Assembly: GCF_013425525.1 (NCBI RefSeq)
Contig: NZ_JACCKA010000093.1
Span: forward strand, 68,172 to 120,685
Direction: 5' to 3'
Length of the DNA stretch: 52,514 bases
Source: Luteimonas salinisoli
GTDB lineage: Bacteria; Pseudomonadota; Gammaproteobacteria; Xanthomonadales; Xanthomonadaceae
Of the stretch, positions 7,600 through 17,801 are shown one piece after another. The notes below the pieces were generated by a model. The model did not search any database, was not told the DNA's origin, and worked only from the letters and a program-made list of their open reading frames with translations. The translations under genes were made by a program, and so were the position numbers. Position 1 is the first letter of the stretch; each line of letters begins with the position of its first letter.

Positions 7600-9444
7600 A
7601 TGGACCAGACCCTCGCGGCCGAACCGTTGCCGCAGCCGTCCGCCACGCGCGCAGCCGTGCTGCACCGCCTCGACGCGCTGGCCGCGCCGGTACGCGGTCG
7701 CCTGCGCGCGGCCGGCGCGTGCGCGGTGCTGGCCGGCTGGCTGCTGGTGGCGCAGGCCGCGCTGATCGCGCTGGCGGTGCAGCGGGTGCTGGTCGAAGGC
7801 CATGCGCCCGCCACGCTGTGGCCGGCGCTGGCCGCCCTGGCCGGTATCGGCCTGGCGCGCGCGCTGCTGGGCTGGGCCTCGCGCGAACTGGCCGACGGCG
7901 CCGCCACGCGCATCCGCACGCGGCTGCGCGGCACGCTGCCGCGGCGCCTGTTCGCCGCCGGGGTGCCGTGGCTGCGGCGCCAGCGCAGCGGCAGCCTGAG
8001 CGAGCTCACCGGCACCCACACCGACGCGCTGGAGGGCTACTTCGCCGGCTACGTGCCGGCGCGCGCCGAGGTGCTGGCGGTCCCGCCGCTGATGCTGGCC
8101 GCGGCGTTTTCGGTGGACTTCGTGGTCGGCCTGGTGCTGCTGCTGACCATGCCGCTGATCCCGTTCTTCATGATGCTGGTGGGCTGGGGCGCGGAGGCCG
8201 CCAGCCGTCGCCAGCTGCGCGCCCTGGCGCGCATGGGCGGCCACTTCGCCGACCGCCTGCGCGGGCTCGGGCTGATCCGTCTGTACGGGCGCGGCACTGC
8301 CGAACTGGAAGGGATCCGCGAGGCCGCCGAGGGCCTGCGCACACGCACCCTCAAGGTGCTGCGGCTGGCGTTCCTGTCTTCGGCGGTGCTGGAGTTCTTC
8401 GCATCGGTCAGCGTGGCGGTGATCGCGCTCTACCTCGGCCTCACCTATCTCGACATGATCGACCTGCGCGGTGCGCCGCTCACGCTCGGCACCGGACTGT
8501 TCTGCCTGCTGCTGGCGCCCGAGTTCTACGCGCCGATGCGGCGGCTGGCGGCGCATTACCACGACCGCGCCGGCGCGCTCGCGGCGCTGGAGGAGATCGA
8601 ATCCGCACTGGGCACGAAGGCCTTTGCGCCCGCACCGTCGCCCTTGCGAGGCGAGGGAGCGGACGCGGCCGCAGCGGATGCCGAATCTCGCGTTCCGTCC
8701 CGGTCGCGACACGGTCGCCAGGCGGGCCGGGAGAGCCGCGACGACCAGGCGGGCAACGGGGAGCGGCTTGCCGCGTCTCCCGCGGCCACCCTCCTGCGGG
8801 ACGGCGATCGCTCCGCGCCGGCCGTGATCCTCCGCGGCGTGGCGCTGCGCCATGCCGGCAGCGATTGCGATGCCATTGCCGGATTCGATCTCGAGATCGC
8901 CCCGGGCGAATCGGTCGCCCTCACCGGTCCCAGCGGCTGCGGCAAGAGCACCTTGCTGGAGGCGCTCGCCGGCTGGCTGCCGCCTGCGGCGGGCACGGTG
9001 CGCGTCGAACCGGCGGCACGGATCGGCTACGCGCCGCAGCGCCCGTTCCTGTTCCACGGCAGCATCGCCGACAACCTGCGCCTGGCCAAGCCGGATGCCA
9101 CCGACGCGGAACTGCAGGCCGCCGCCGAAGCGGCGCAGGTGATGCGCTTCGCCGCGCGCCTGCCCGACGGCCTGGACACGATGATCGGCGAACGCGGCTT
9201 CGGCCTGTCCGGCGGCGAAGCGCGACGCGTGGCGCTGGCGCGCGTGTACCTGCGCGACGCTGGGCTGCTGCTGCTCGACGAGCCGACCGCCTTCCTCGAT
9301 CCAGAAACGGAGGCGGCGCTGCTCGATGCCCTGCATGAGCACGCACGCGGCCGCACCCTCGTCTTCGCCACCCACAGCGGCGCGGCGCCGCGCATCGCCG
9401 ACCGCGTGCTGCCGATGACCACCGCTGCTGAGCCTCCACGATGA
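7600..9444 (+). CDS. cydD: Thiol reductant ABC exporter subunit CydD
   Basis: Half-transporter of the heterodimeric CydDC exporter, which sends cysteine/glutathione to the periplasm and is needed to assemble cytochrome bd oxidase; 614 aa. A six-helix transmembrane domain (about 25-330) is followed by an ATPase domain with Walker A GPSGCGKST, signature LSGGEARR and Walker B LLLLDEPT. Between the two domains (about residues 347-408) lies an extra hydrophilic, low-complexity stretch containing PSPLRGEGA and many Arg/Ser/Ala residues, which typical CydD lacks. The stop overlaps the cydC start (ATGA). cydAB are not in the window. Confidence 0.92.
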   Translation: MDQTLAAEPLPQPSATRAAVLHRLDALAAPVRGRLRAAGACAVLAGWLLVAQAALIALAVQRVLVEGHAPATLWPALAALAGIGLARALLGWASRELADGAATRIRTRLRGTLPRRLFAAGVPWLRRQRSGSLSELTGTHTDALEGYFAGYVPARAEVLAVPPLMLAAAFSVDFVVGLVLLLTMPLIPFFMMLVGWGAEAASRRQLRALARMGGHFADRLRGLGLIRLYGRGTAELEGIREAAEGLRTRTLKVLRLAFLSSAVLEFFASVSVAVIALYLGLTYLDMIDLRGAPLTLGTGLFCLLLAPEFYAPMRRLAAHYHDRAGALAALEEIESALGTKAFAPAPSPLRGEGADAAAADAESRVPSRSRHGRQAGRESRDDQAGNGERLAASPAATLLRDGDRSAPAVILRGVALRHAGSDCDAIAGFDLEIAPGESVALTGPSGCGKSTLLEALAGWLPPAAGTVRVEPAARIGYAPQRPFLFHGSIADNLRLAKPDATDAELQAAAEAAQVMRFAARLPDGLDTMIGERGFGLSGGEARRVALARVYLRDAGLLLLDEPTAFLDPETEAALLDALHEHARGRTLVFATHSGAAPRIADRVLPMTTAAEPPR

Positions 9445-11117
9445 GCGCGAGACCGCCGGACACGCTCGCCGGGGTGTTCCGCCGCCACGCCCTGCTGATG
9501 GCGCTGGCGGTGCTGCTGCTGCTCGCTACGCTGGCCGCCGGCACCGGACTGCTGGCGCTGTCCGGGCACTTCCTCACCGCGGCGGCGCTGGCCGGCGGGC
9601 TGGCGGCGGGATTCAACTTCTTCGCCCCGTCGGCGGGGATCCGCGCATTGACGTTCGCGCGCATCGTCTCGCGCTATGCCGAGAAGCTGTTCGGCCACGA
9701 CGTCACCCTGCGCCTGGCGCGCGACCTGCGGCTGTGGTTCTTCGCCCGAATGCTGCCGCTGGCGCCGCTCGGGCTCGGCCGCGAGCGTGTCGGTGACCTG
9801 CTGGCGCGCCTGGTCGCCGACATCGACCTGGCCGACGGCGTGCTGGTGCGCGCGCTCGGACCGTTGCTGGCGCTGGCGGCGATGGCGCTGCTGGTGGTCG
9901 CGGCGAGCGCCGCGGTGCTGCCGGCCGCCGGCCTGTGGATGGCGCTGGTGCTGACGTTGCTGGGCGCGGGGGTGCCGCTGGTGGCGACGCTGGGCGCACG
10001 CACCGCCGAACGCCGGCGCGCGGAGGCTCGCGCAGCGCTGCGCCGGCAGGTGCAGGAAGCGCTGGAAGGCGCCGCCGACCTGGTGGCGCTGGACGCGGTG
10101 GAAGCCCGCGCCAGGGCGATCGACGGCCGGTCCGAGACGCTGGCCGGCGGCGAGCGGCAGCTGCAGCGGCGGCTCTCGGCCGCTACCCTGCTGCACGCCG
10201 TGGTGGTCGCGATCGCCCTGCCGGGGCTGCTCGGCCTGCTGCTGTTCGCCCATCACGATGCGCGGATCGACGCCCCGACCGCGGCAGCGCTGCTGTTCGC
10301 GGGCATCGCGATGTTCGAAGCCGCCGCCGGCATCGGCCTGGCCTGGCAGTCGCTGCGTGCCGCGCTGGCTTCGCTCATGCGCCTGCGCGACATCGCCTGC
10401 CGCGCGCCTGCGGTGATCGACCCCGCGGCACCGAGCGTACTTCCGGCCAGTGGCGAACTGCGGCTGCAGGATGTCGCATTCGCCTGGGGCGGCGACGCGC
10501 CGCGACGGGTGCTAGACGGTATCGATCTGATACTCGCCCCCGGCCGGCGCATCGCCATCGCCGGCGACAGCGGCGCCGGCAAGTCCTCGCTGCTGGCGCT
10601 GCTGCTGCGGCTGCGCGACCCGGACACCGGCACCCTGCACTTCGGCGGCGTCGACCTGCGCGAATGCACCCAGGCGGACTGGCACCGGCGCATCGCCTGG
10701 CTGCCGCAGGACGCACCGGTCTTCGCCGGCAGCGTGCGCATGAACCTGCGGATGGGCGATCCGGGCGCCGACGACGCGCGCCTCTGGCAAGCGCTGCGGC
10801 AGGTACGGCTGGACGACGCCGTGCGCGCCCTCCCCCGCGGCCTGGATGCCTGGATCGGCGAGAGCGGCAGCAGCCTGTCCGGCGGCCAGGCGCGGCGTCT
10901 GGCGCTGGCGCGCGCGCTCCTGCGCGACGCCGCCATTCTGCTCCTGGACGAGCCGACCGGCGGCCTGGACGTCGACACCGCGAACGCGCTGATGCAAGAC
11001 CTCGCGTCGGCCTGCGAAGGGCGCAGCGTGGTGGTGATCAGCCACGACACCCTGCCCGCGGGCGTGGTACACGTCCGCTACCGCCTGCACGACGGCCGCC
11101 TCCACGGCCCCATGTAG
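9441..11117 (+). CDS. cydC: Thiol reductant ABC exporter subunit CydC
   Basis: Partner half-transporter of CydD, 558 aa. An N-terminal membrane domain carries the family-typical LLALSGHFLTAAALAGG. The ATPase domain has Walker A GDSGAGKSS, Q-loop AWLPQDAPVF, signature LSGGQARR and Walker B ILLLDEPTGG, then the switch His in VVISHD. Its ATG overlaps the cydD stop by four bases, indicating translational coupling and equal amounts of both subunits. A REP element follows, then the convergent FNR-type regulator. Confidence 0.92.
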   Translation: MSARPPDTLAGVFRRHALLMALAVLLLLATLAAGTGLLALSGHFLTAAALAGGLAAGFNFFAPSAGIRALTFARIVSRYAEKLFGHDVTLRLARDLRLWFFARMLPLAPLGLGRERVGDLLARLVADIDLADGVLVRALGPLLALAAMALLVVAASAAVLPAAGLWMALVLTLLGAGVPLVATLGARTAERRRAEARAALRRQVQEALEGAADLVALDAVEARARAIDGRSETLAGGERQLQRRLSAATLLHAVVVAIALPGLLGLLLFAHHDARIDAPTAAALLFAGIAMFEAAAGIGLAWQSLRAALASLMRLRDIACRAPAVIDPAAPSVLPASGELRLQDVAFAWGGDAPRRVLDGIDLILAPGRRIAIAGDSGAGKSSLLALLLRLRDPDTGTLHFGGVDLRECTQADWHRRIAWLPQDAPVFAGSVRMNLRMGDPGADDARLWQALRQVRLDDAVRALPRGLDAWIGESGSSLSGGQARRLALARALLRDAAILLLDEPTGGLDVDTANALMQDLASACEGRSVVVISHDTLPAGVVHVRYRLHDGRLHGPM

Positions 11118-11141
11118 GGCGCCGGCACCGGGCGGCCGCCC

Positions 11142-11248
11142 GTAGGAGCGCGCCATGCGCGCGAAGGACGGCGCGGGCGGATGCGCCGGGGATCACCGCC
11201 GTCCCGGCCGGAGCCTCCCGCGGCTTTCGCGGCCATGGCCGCTCCTAC
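11142..11248. repeat. GTAG-type REP pair (inverted)
   Basis: Left half GTAGGAGCGCGCCATGCGCG, right half GCGGCCATGGCCGCTCCTAC, about 107 bp, between the convergent ends of cydC and the regulator gene. Confidence 0.85.
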
Positions 11249-11318
11249 GGGACGCTACCGCTCCGGCCATCGGCGCGCGTGGACCGCGTCGACTTGCGCG
11301 GCCACGCCGCGCGGCGGT

Positions 11319-12083
11319 CTACGCCGGCGAGCCCGCCAGCGCCCGCAACCGCGCAGGCTGCAGCAGGGTGATCAGGCGCGGCGCGTCGAACTCGATCATG
11401 CCGTCCTGCTTCAGGCGGGTGAAGCTGCGGCTCACCGTTTCGATGGTCAGGCCGAGGTGGTCGGCGATGTCGTTGCGGGTCATCGGCAGGTCGACACGAT
11501 CGGCCGAAGCGCCGAGGCGCTGCTGACGCATCGCCATGTCGAGCAGGAAACCCGCCAGGCGCTCCACCGGCGTCAGCCGCGCCAGCGTCATCAGGCTCGA
11601 CCGCGTGGCGTCGAGCTCCGCGCAGGCCTGCCGCAGCATGCCCGCTTCCAGCTCCGGATGGCGCCGGCACAGCTGCTGCATGTCCTGCAGCGCGAACACG
11701 CACAGCGTGCAATCGGTGATCGCCTCGAACGTGTGGCGATAGTGCGAAGCGCCGCTGAAACCGATGAAGTCCCCGGCCATCAGGAACCCGGCCACCAGCC
11801 GGCGCCCGTCCGGCAGCAGCCGCACCCGCCGCAGCATGCCGCGGGTGATGGTGTAGACGTCGCGACGCACTGCGCCTTCGCGCGCCAGGGTGGCGCCGGC
11901 CTGCACCCGCAGTTCGCCCGCGGCCGCCTCCAGTTCCACGGTGTCGGCCGGCGGCAGGGCCGCGCACACCGCCAGGCTGCGGGTCAGGCAGCCTTCGCAA
12001 CCCGCATGCGGCTGGCGGCGGCCCGGGCTGCCGGTCGGGCGCGACGGGGCCTCGGCTTGGAGGAGGGACGAACGGGAGGTCAT
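11319..12083 (-). CDS. FNR-type oxygen-sensing transcriptional regulator
   Basis: Crp/Fnr-family regulator, 254 aa. N-terminal cysteines Cys29, Cys32 and Cys40 ([13 protein letters not shown], spacing Cx2Cx7C) and a further Cys at 125 or 128 could hold a 4Fe-4S cluster; this spacing differs from E. coli FNR (Cx2Cx5C). A cyclic-nucleotide-type beta-barrel spans about 45-160, followed by a dimer helix and a helix-turn-helix at about 201-225. Its recognition helix [11 protein letters not shown] has the Glu-x-x-Ser-Arg that in FNR reads the TTGAT half-site. It is convergent with cydDC and divergent from parC. Control of respiratory genes such as cydDC is a reasonable inference from family and position, not shown here. 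Confidence 0.85.
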   Translation of the reverse strand: MTSRSSLLQAEAPSRPTGSPGRRQPHAGCEGCLTRSLAVCAALPPADTVELEAAAGELRVQAGATLAREGAVRRDVYTITRGMLRRVRLLPDGRRLVAGFLMAGDFIGFSGASHYRHTFEAITDCTLCVFALQDMQQLCRRHPELEAGMLRQACAELDATRSSLMTLARLTPVERLAGFLLDMAMRQQRLGASADRVDLPMTRNDIADHLGLTIETVSRSFTRLKQDGMIEFDAPRLITLLQPARLRALAGSPA

Positions 12084-12218
12084 CGGTGGATCCACGCGGT
12101 TGCACGCATCATACCGCCGGGACCATGAAGCGCCGGAGAAGCAAGCGGCGGCGGCCCCGACGTACGGGGCGCGTGGCCGGGTGCGCGCGCCGGCCCGGGC
12201 CCTGCGACCGGGACCCGG

Positions 12219-12224
12219 TAGAAT
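12219..12224 (+). promoter_or_regulatory. Candidate -10 box for parC
   Basis: TAGAAT followed by CGGCGCCCCC, 28 bases before the parC ATG. The boxes ahead of the acylase gene (TACAATCGG, 15212) and tssA (TAGAATCGG, 43322) look alike. Confidence 0.45.
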
Positions 12225-12252
12225 CGGCGCCCCCACGCCGCAGTCCCGCCAC

Positions 12253-14496
<2,244 letters not shown>

Positions 14497-14507
14497 GAGG
14501 CCGACGC

Positions 14508-15179
14508 ATGCACCCCGAATTCTGGCACCAGCGCTGGCAGGAAGGCCGCATCGGCTTCCATCAGGAGCGCATCACTCCGCTGCTCGAACGCCATTGGGAC
14601 GGCGTCGGCGCAGCGCCCGGCAGCCGCGTGTTCGTGCCGCTGGCGGGCAAGTCGCTCGACATGGCCTGGCTGGCGGCGCGCGGCCATCGGGTGCTCGGCG
14701 TGGAACTGTCGCGCCTGGCCGTCGAAGGGTTCTTCGAGGAGCACGGCCTCGTCCCCGAACGCCGCGAGTCGCGCTACGGTATCCACTACGGCGCCGGCGA
14801 CATCGAGCTGATCTGCGGCGACGCCTTCGGCCTGGACGCCGACCTGCTCGCCGGCTGCGAAGCGGTCTTCGACCGCGCCGCGCTGATCGCCCTGCCCGAG
14901 GACCTGCGCAGGCCCTACCTGGGCGAGCTCTACGCCCGCCTTCCCGCGGGCTGCCGCGGTCTGCTGGTCACGCTCGAATACCCACCGCACGAAAAGGAAG
15001 GTCCACCGTTCCCTGTGGCCGAGGCCGAGGTGCGTGCCGGGCTGGAACGCGACTGGCGGGTGGACGTGCTGGAACGCCGCGACATCCTCGACCGCGAGCC
15101 ACGGTTCGCGGAGGAAGGCGTCACCGCCCTGGCCACGGTGGCGTACGCCCTGCAGCGGCTCCCTGCGCCCGAGGGCTGA
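14508..15179 (+). CDS. tpm: Thiopurine S-methyltransferase
   Basis: SAM-dependent methyltransferase of the TPMT family, 223 aa, the usual bacterial size. In bacteria related enzymes methylate thiopurines and also selenium or tellurium compounds. It begins with the family pattern MHPEFWHQRWQEGRIGFHQ. The SAM site includes RVFVPLAGKSLDMAWLA and the downstream VLGVELSRLAVEGFF; VFDRAALIALPEDLR and LLVTLEYP follow. An AGGAGG ribosome site overlaps the parC stop region and lies about seven bases before the ATG, so the gene is probably in the parC transcript. The physiological substrate is unknown. Confidence 0.92.
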   Translation: MHPEFWHQRWQEGRIGFHQERITPLLERHWDGVGAAPGSRVFVPLAGKSLDMAWLAARGHRVLGVELSRLAVEGFFEEHGLVPERRESRYGIHYGAGDIELICGDAFGLDADLLAGCEAVFDRAALIALPEDLRRPYLGELYARLPAGCRGLLVTLEYPPHEKEGPPFPVAEAEVRAGLERDWRVDVLERRDILDREPRFAEEGVTALATVAYALQRLPAPEG

Positions 15180-15211
15180 TCCGGGCTGCCGGTCCTCCCG
15201 GCCTTCCCGCC

Positions 15212-15217
15212 TACAAT
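15212..15217 (+). promoter_or_regulatory. Candidate -10 box for the acylase gene
   Basis: TACAAT followed by CGGGG, 27 bases upstream of the acylase ATG. No convincing -35 box. Confidence 0.4.
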
Positions 15218-15243
15218 CGGGGTTTCGCCCGGGGAACCGCTCG

Positions 15244-17664
15244 ATGCTCCGCTGGCTCAAGCGCCTGACGCTGCTGCTCGTCCTGCTGCTCGCGATCGCG
15301 CTGCTCGCCGCCTGGTGGCTGCTGCGCGGCAGCCTGCCGGTGCTCGACGGCGAAGCCGGCCTTGCCGGCCTGTCGGCACCGGTGGTCATCGGCCGCGACG
15401 CGCTCGGCACCGTGACCATCGACGCCGCCAGCGAAACCGACGCGCTGCGCGCCCTGGGGTACGTGCACGCACAGGAGCGCTACTTCGAGATGGACCTGAT
15501 GCGCCGTACCGCCGCCGGCGAACTGTCGGCGCTGTTCGGCCCGATCGCCCTGGACACCGACCGCCGGCGCCGCGTGCACCGCATGCGCGCGCGCGTGGAA
15601 GCGGACCTTGCCGGCGTCGCCGGCGAGCGCATGCCGCAGCTGCGGGCCTACGCCGACGGCGTCAACGCCGGCCGCGAGGCGCTGCGCGTGCGCCCCTGGC
15701 CCTACCTGTTGCTGCGCCGGCCGCCGGAGCCCTGGAGCCCCGCCGACTCCGCGCTCACCGGCTTCGCCATGTACTTCGACCTGCAGGACGCGGATAACAA
15801 GCGCGAACTCGCCCTGCTGCGGATGCGCCCGCACCTGCCGCCGGCGCTGTACGCCCTCGTCGCCCACGACGGCAGCCGCTGGGACGCCCCGCTCGCCGGC
15901 GAACCACGCGGGGACGCGTCCCTCCCCGGCCCCGACGAGGTAGACCTCCGCACCCTCCCGAAGCCGGGGTCCATTGCCGCAACCTCCCGGCATTCACCTG
16001 CCGTCTCCCTGCCATCCCTCCTCGACGCGCCCATACGTCCCGCCGCCGCCGACCTCCTCCCCGGCAGCAACAGCTTCGCCGTCGCCGGCACCCTCGCCGC
16101 CGACGGTCGCGCCATCGTCGCCAACGACATGCACCTGGGCCTGCGCGCCCCCGGCATCTGGTTCCGCGCACGGCTGCGCTATCCGGATCCGCGTGCACCG
16201 GGCGGCAGGGTCGACATCACCGGCTTCACCCTGCCGGGCCTGCCGGCCGTGGTGGTGGGCAGCAACACCCACGTCGCCTGGGGCTTCACCAACAGCTACG
16301 TCGACACCCTCGACTGGCGCCGGGTGCGCCCGTGCGCGGCCGGAGATGGCGCCGCGCGGCCGGGGCCCTGCGAGCGCATCGTCCGTCGCGAGGAAGCCAT
16401 TGCCGTCGCGGGCTCGGATCCGGTCGCGATGACGGTGGAGGAAGCCGCCTGGGGCCCGATCCTGCACCACGAACCCGACGGCACCGCACTGGCCCTGCGC
16501 TGGACCGCGCACCAGCCGGGCGCGCTCAATCTGGGGCTGCTGGACATGGCCCGCGCCGCCGATCTCGACGACGCCCTCGCTGCCGCCGACCGCACCGCCA
16601 TCCCCACCCAGAACCTGCTGGTCGGCGACCGCGCCGGCCGCATCGCCTGGCGGCTGCTCGGACCCGTCGCACGGCGCGACGAGGCCTGCGATTCCGCTTC
16701 CGCTTCCGCGACCTGCGCGCCCTGGCCCATCTCCACCGCCGCCAGCCCGCTGCTCGCCTCGCCCACCGCCGACCGCCTGTGGACCGCCAACAACCGCGTC
16801 GTCGGCGGGGAGTCGCTGCGGCGCGTGGGCGACGGCGGCTACGCCCTGGGCATCCGCGCCCACCAGATACGCGAAGGCCTGATGGCCGCCGACCGCTTCG
16901 CCGAGCGTGACCTGTTCGCCATCCAGCTCGACGACCGCGCCGTGCTGTTGGGCGAATGGTGGCAACTCATGCGCAGCGCTGCGCTCGAGCGCGGCGAGAC
17001 GCCCGCCTTGCGCGAACTGGCGGATGCCGCGACGCGCTGGGAGGGCCGCGCCAGCATCGATTCGGTGGGCTACCGCGTCGTCCGCGCCTGGCGCCTGGCC
17101 GTGCACGAACGCATCGCCGCCGGACTGACCGCTCCCGCCCGCGCAGCCCTGGGCGAGGACTTCGAGCTGCCCGCGTTCAACCAACTGGAGGGCGTCGCCC
17201 GGCCACTGCTACAGCAGCGACCGGAACATCTGCTGCCGCGGGACTACGACAGCTGGACCGCCCTGCTGGAAGACGCCGCCGCCGAGGTCCGCGACGAACT
17301 GAAAGCCATCGGTCCGCTCGCAGAGCGGACCTGGGGCGAACGCAACACCGCCGCCATCTGCCACCCGCTTGCAGGCGCCCTCCCGCTGTTCGGCAGGCGC
17401 CTGCTCTGCATGCCGCCCGACCCGCTGCCCGGCGATGGCACCACCCCGCGCGTCCAGAGTCCCGGCTTCGGCGCCTCGGAGCGGATGGTGGTCGCTCCCG
17501 GCCGCGAGGCCCGGGCCATCGCGCAGATGGCCGGTGGCCAGAGCGGACACCCGCTGTCGCCGTTCTGGGGCGCGGGGCACGCGGACTGGGTGAAAGGCAC
17601 CCCCACGCCGTTCCTGCCGGGCGAAGCGGCGCATACGTTGCGCCTGGCTCCGCCCCGGGACTAG
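15244..17664 (+). CDS. Penicillin acylase family (Ntn) hydrolase
   Basis: Secreted or membrane-anchored amidase precursor, 806 aa. Residues 7-28 form an uncleaved-looking hydrophobic N-terminal anchor. The family self-cleaves to free an N-terminal Ser; here the cleavage site is LLPGSNSFAV, placing the nucleophile at Ser275. Downstream landmarks VANDMHLGLRAPGIW, VGSNTHVAWGFTN and WTANNRVVGG fit the beta chain. The spacer before the cleavage site (about 215-270) is rich in Pro, Ser and Ala. Members hydrolyse beta-lactam side chains or acyl-homoserine lactones; which applies here cannot be told. It appears to have its own promoter. The downstream asnB gene is convergent, with a degenerate REP between. 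Confidence 0.9.
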   Translation: MLRWLKRLTLLLVLLLAIALLAAWWLLRGSLPVLDGEAGLAGLSAPVVIGRDALGTVTIDAASETDALRALGYVHAQERYFEMDLMRRTAAGELSALFGPIALDTDRRRRVHRMRARVEADLAGVAGERMPQLRAYADGVNAGREALRVRPWPYLLLRRPPEPWSPADSALTGFAMYFDLQDADNKRELALLRMRPHLPPALYALVAHDGSRWDAPLAGEPRGDASLPGPDEVDLRTLPKPGSIAATSRHSPAVSLPSLLDAPIRPAAADLLPGSNSFAVAGTLAADGRAIVANDMHLGLRAPGIWFRARLRYPDPRAPGGRVDITGFTLPGLPAVVVGSNTHVAWGFTNSYVDTLDWRRVRPCAAGDGAARPGPCERIVRREEAIAVAGSDPVAMTVEEAAWGPILHHEPDGTALALRWTAHQPGALNLGLLDMARAADLDDALAAADRTAIPTQNLLVGDRAGRIAWRLLGPVARRDEACDSASASATCAPWPISTAASPLLASPTADRLWTANNRVVGGESLRRVGDGGYALGIRAHQIREGLMAADRFAERDLFAIQLDDRAVLLGEWWQLMRSAALERGETPALRELADAATRWEGRASIDSVGYRVVRAWRLAVHERIAAGLTAPARAALGEDFELPAFNQLEGVARPLLQQRPEHLLPRDYDSWTALLEDAAAEVRDELKAIGPLAERTWGERNTAAICHPLAGALPLFGRRLLCMPPDPLPGDGTTPRVQSPGFGASERMVVAPGREARAIAQMAGGQSGHPLSPFWGAGHADWVKGTPTPFLPGEAAHTLRLAPPRD

Positions 17665-17672
17665 GCGCATGC

Positions 17673-17783
17673 CTGCAGGGGCGTGCCATGCACGCGAAAG
17701 CCGGCGCCGGCACCGACGCCCGGGGTCGCCGCCGACCCGACCGCAGCTCCCGCGACCTTCGCGGCCATGGGCCGCGGCTGCAG
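17673..17783. repeat. Degenerate GTAG-type REP pair
   Basis: The left half CAGGGGCGTGCCATGCACGCG and the right half TTCGCGGCCATGGGCCGCGG match the other REP halves, but the terminal GTAG/CTAC tetramers are changed (TGCAGG, CTGCAG). It lies between the convergent acylase and asnB genes. Confidence 0.7.
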
Positions 17784-17801
17784 ACGCGGCCGCCCGGCCG
17801 G

